A stretch of DNA of 13,458 nt. Origin: Thermoleophilia bacterium. Lineage in GTDB: Bacteria > Actinomycetota > Thermoleophilia > Gaiellales > Gaiellaceae. A program made the position numbers and the translations under genes. Of the stretch, positions 11,704-13,458 are shown in pieces. A model generated the notes under the pieces. That model ran no database searches and was not told the DNA's origin. It saw nothing but the letters and a program-made list of their open reading frames with translations. Every line of letters starts with the position of its first letter. The first letter of the stretch is position 1. The stretch spans positions 1-13,458 of the forward strand of contig JAICLM010000030.1 in NCBI GenBank assembly GCA_025927435.1, in the 5' to 3' direction.

Positions 11704-12290
11704 TACTGGCTGGTGCAGCTCTTCCGCGCGTAGTAGGTGACCGACCTGCTCCGCGACCACCGCACGTATCCGATCTCCCGCAGCCGGGACGACTTCTTGC
11801 GCTTGGCCCAGACCGCGATCGTGGCGGTCGCGGGCTTCCCGGAGCTGGCGAAGCCGAGCCGATACCGGACGAAGACACGGCGGGGGGCCCCGCAGTAGAC
11901 CTCCGGCGACTGGTCGTAGCCGGCCTTCACGACGCCCGCCGAACTGAGCCCGCGACGGGTGAAACGGACGAATCTCTTCGTCCGGGCGCATCCCTTGTCG
12001 AGCGTGTAGTTCGACTTGTCTGTCTGCAGGCCGAGCAGGGTGTCGGTGCCGGGGGTGTCCGGGAAACCGGTGTCGATGAACGCTGCGGCATACCCGTATG
12101 CCGGGCGATAGGCGATCGCCTTCATCTGCAAGGCGCCCTCGAACGTGGCGCACGACACCGTGCCGGCGACGTACTTCAGAGTCGAATCCCCTCGTGCCCC
12201 CGGGGCGGTCGCGGTCCACGCGCTCGCCGCCGCGAGCACCGCAGTGACTGCGGCCACGATGACGATTCTGGCTCCGCGGCGGCGCTGCAT
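11700..12290 (-). CDS. Secreted four-cysteine protein of unknown function
   Basis: This 196-residue protein has a clear signal peptide: basic MQRRRGAR, a hydrophobic IVIVAAVTAVLAAASA core, and a likely cleavage around residues 24-34. There is no lipobox, so it should be released or stay in the envelope. The mature part has four cysteines (C47, C101, C133, C192), probably two disulfides, and is basic and rich in aromatic residues toward its end (VRWSRSRSVTYYARKSCTSQY). I recognise no domain. No good -10 box stands before the ATG at 12288-12290. It is divergent from the coiled-coil gene across 68 bp. Confidence 0.7.
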   Translation of the reverse strand: MQRRRGARIVIVAAVTAVLAAASAWTATAPGARGDSTLKYVAGTVSCATFEGALQMKAIAYRPAYGYAAAFIDTGFPDTPGTDTLLGLQTDKSNYTLDKGCARTKRFVRFTRRGLSSAGVVKAGYDQSPEVYCGAPRRVFVRYRLGFASSGKPATATIAVWAKRKKSSRLREIGYVRWSRSRSVTYYARKSCTSQY

Positions 12291-12343
12291 CGGATCCGCA
12301 TGGTTACACGAAGCGAGACTCCGCCGAAAGCGGCGCGCAGGCT

Positions 12344-12349
12344 TAAGAT
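12344..12349 (+). promoter_or_regulatory. -10 box TAAGAT of the coiled-coil gene
   Basis: TAAGAT fits TANNNT and lies 9 nt before the GTG at 12359, leaving a leader of about three bases. A small CCGC-CGAAA-GCGG hairpin lies just upstream near 12321-12333. Confidence 0.4.
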
Positions 12350-12358
12350 CGGCCCTCG

Positions 12359-12781
12359 GTGTTCAGGAAGACCGACGAAGAGAAGGCAGCCGACGAGGCC
12401 CAGAAGCGTGCCGAGGAAGAGGCCGAGCGCCGGGCTGCCGAGGCCGCCGAGCAGCAGCGCCAGGCGGAGGAGTTCGCCCGCTCACCGGTCGGCCTGGCCA
12501 CCTCCGCCCGACAGCAGGGCCGTCAGCTCTTTCAGCTCCTGCTCCCGCTGGCGGAGCTGAATGGCGACAGCTCCTACTTCGGTTCCGCCGACAACCAGCT
12601 GAGCAGCCTCATGCAGAACGGCGTGCTCGACGAGATCGAAAAGATCGGGTGGCGGCTGGAGCATGCCGACGCGGTCTTCACCGAGACCGGCGCGACGAGC
12701 AGCAGCCGAGTTCTGGCCACCGGCGAGGGCACGGTGACCCGCGGCACCGTCTACGGCCTGTACATCTTCCGCGCGACTTGA
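12359..12781 (+). CDS. Coiled-coil protein with DUF4177-like C-terminal domain
   Basis: This 140-residue soluble protein starts with a highly charged helix of about 40 residues (EEKAADEAQKRAEEEAERRAAEAAEQQRQAEEF), almost surely a coiled coil. It then has the turn SPVGLATSARQQG and a C-terminal domain with IGWRLEHADAVFTE and GTVYGLYIFR. The pattern of a gene starting MF(R/G)K, a charged coil, an SPxG step and a Gly-Trp-x-Leu strand recalls a conserved actinobacterial family whose members often appear as hypothetical proteins; the GW(E/R)L strand resembles DUF4177. Function is unknown. The start is a GTG at 12359. The methyltransferase gene begins 2 nt after its stop, so the two are probably one transcript. 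Confidence 0.75.
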   Translation: MFRKTDEEKAADEAQKRAEEEAERRAAEAAEQQRQAEEFARSPVGLATSARQQGRQLFQLLLPLAELNGDSSYFGSADNQLSSLMQNGVLDEIEKIGWRLEHADAVFTETGATSSSRVLATGEGTVTRGTVYGLYIFRAT

Positions 12782-12783
12782 CG

Positions 12784-13458
12784 GTGGCGGACGCCTTCGG
12801 GCAGATGCTCCGCGACGGGAGGGGCCCCGAGATCATCGAGCGGGACGACGGGTTCCTCGACACGGCGAAGATCGCCTACTTCGCACCCGTGGCTCGGTGG
12901 CCCGCGGTGGAGCGTCGGGCGCTCCGCTGGGCACGCGGGAGGGTGCTCGACGCCGGCGTGGGCGCGGGGCGGGCGGCTCTGGAGCTGCAGCGGCGCGGTA
13001 GAAGCGTGGTCGGGATCGACGTCTCACCGGGCGCGGTCGAGGTGGCGCGTGCGCGTGGCGTCCGCGACGTGCGGTTGCTCGCGTTCGAAGACGTCGACGA
13101 CTCGGTCGGCCGCTTCGACACGATCGTCATGTTCGGGAACAACTTCGGCCTCTTCGGCTCGCCGAGCAAGGCCAAGCGCCTGCTGCGGCGAATCCGCCCC
13201 CTGGCCGACAGAATCGTGGCAGCCTCGAACGACCCCTACGCGACCGAAGACCCGGTCCATCTCGCCTACCAGGAGCGGAACCGCAAGCGGGGCCGAGCGG
13301 CGGGCCAGCTCCGGCTGCGCGTTCGCTACCGCGACCTCATCGGGCCCTGGTTCGACTACCTGATCGTCTCACCGCACGAGATGGCGGCCATCCTCGAAGA
13401 CACAGAGTGGCGGATCCGCCGGTTGCTCCAGCAGACCGGCAGCGGCTACTACGTCGCC
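12784..13458 (+). CDS. Class I SAM-dependent methyltransferase (3' end beyond window)
   Basis: From a GTG at 12784 the frame is open for 225 codons to the window edge. SAM-binding motif I is VLDAGVGAGRAALELQRRG (54-72), followed by VVGIDVSPGAVEVAR with acidic D79 for the ribose. FDTIVMFGNNFGLFGS (111-126) is the motif IV region. The YLIVSPHEMAAILEDTEWRIRRLLQQTGSGYYVA end matches the usual last strands of small-molecule methyltransferases, so only a few residues are probably missing. The substrate is unknown. It lies 2 nt after the coiled-coil gene with no ribosome binding site of its own, pointing to coupled translation. Confidence 0.88.
   Translation, partial: MADAFGQMLRDGRGPEIIERDDGFLDTAKIAYFAPVARWPAVERRALRWARGRVLDAGVGAGRAALELQRRGRSVVGIDVSPGAVEVARARGVRDVRLLAFEDVDDSVGRFDTIVMFGNNFGLFGSPSKAKRLLRRIRPLADRIVAASNDPYATEDPVHLAYQERNRKRGRAAGQLRLRVRYRDLIGPWFDYLIVSPHEMAAILEDTEWRIRRLLQQTGSGYYVA

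Noticed and set aside
11097..12560. Plus-strand frame of 487 residues
   Set aside because: It crosses antisense to the kinase and secreted-protein genes and through three other supported genes in wrong frames; no domain seen.

Overview
The window is very GC-rich and nearly every third codon position in the real genes is G or C. It carries a PknB-type kinase, an actinobacterial LppX/LprG-like lipoprotein, a coiled-coil protein of a type I associate with actinobacteria, and many genes whose start codon lies only 6-10 nt after a TANNNT-like -10 box, as in leaderless actinobacterial transcripts. I read it as chromosomal DNA of a high-GC actinobacterium, possibly a deep branch such as Thermoleophilia; the taxonomic guess is inference. 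I see no rRNA, tRNA, CRISPR array, insertion sequence or phage gene.

Layout. 1-156 is the 3' end of an unknown gene, overlapped by a convergent MFS transporter (83-1324, minus). Between the transporter and the next gene lie two ~40-bp direct repeats, each holding a near-perfect dyad. Next comes a minus-strand pair, an AlkZ-like (HTH_42) DNA glycosylase and endonuclease IV, joined by a TGATG stop/start overlap. This looks like a base-excision repair operon. It is divergent, across only 18 bp, from gltX, a glutamyl-tRNA synthetase that lacks the usual zinc-binding insertion. A possible 68-aa gene lies antisense downstream of gltX.

A single-domain response regulator (4848-5231) overlaps by ATGA a zinc metallopeptidase resembling family M3 (5228-6745). 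Converging on it are a LppX-like lipoprotein (7651-8532) and a YihY/BrkB membrane protein (6742-7599), both on minus. A 323-bp gene-free stretch with two strong GC-rich hairpins follows. Then, all on minus, come a membrane-bound Ser/Thr kinase with a four-cysteine outer domain (10067-11386), a CorA-type transporter with GQN in place of GMN (8987-10012), and a 44-aa small gene coupled to corA by ATGA and followed by a hairpin terminator.

The right end has a 70-aa hypothetical gene (plus), a secreted four-cysteine protein (minus), a coiled-coil protein (plus), and 2 nt later a SAM-dependent methyltransferase that runs off the window. Two convergent gene pairs end on a shared CTAG.

The features most worth following up are the glycosylase/endonuclease IV operon, the symmetric divergent promoter before gltX, the reduced GluRS, the receiver/peptidase pair, and the small gene downstream of corA.
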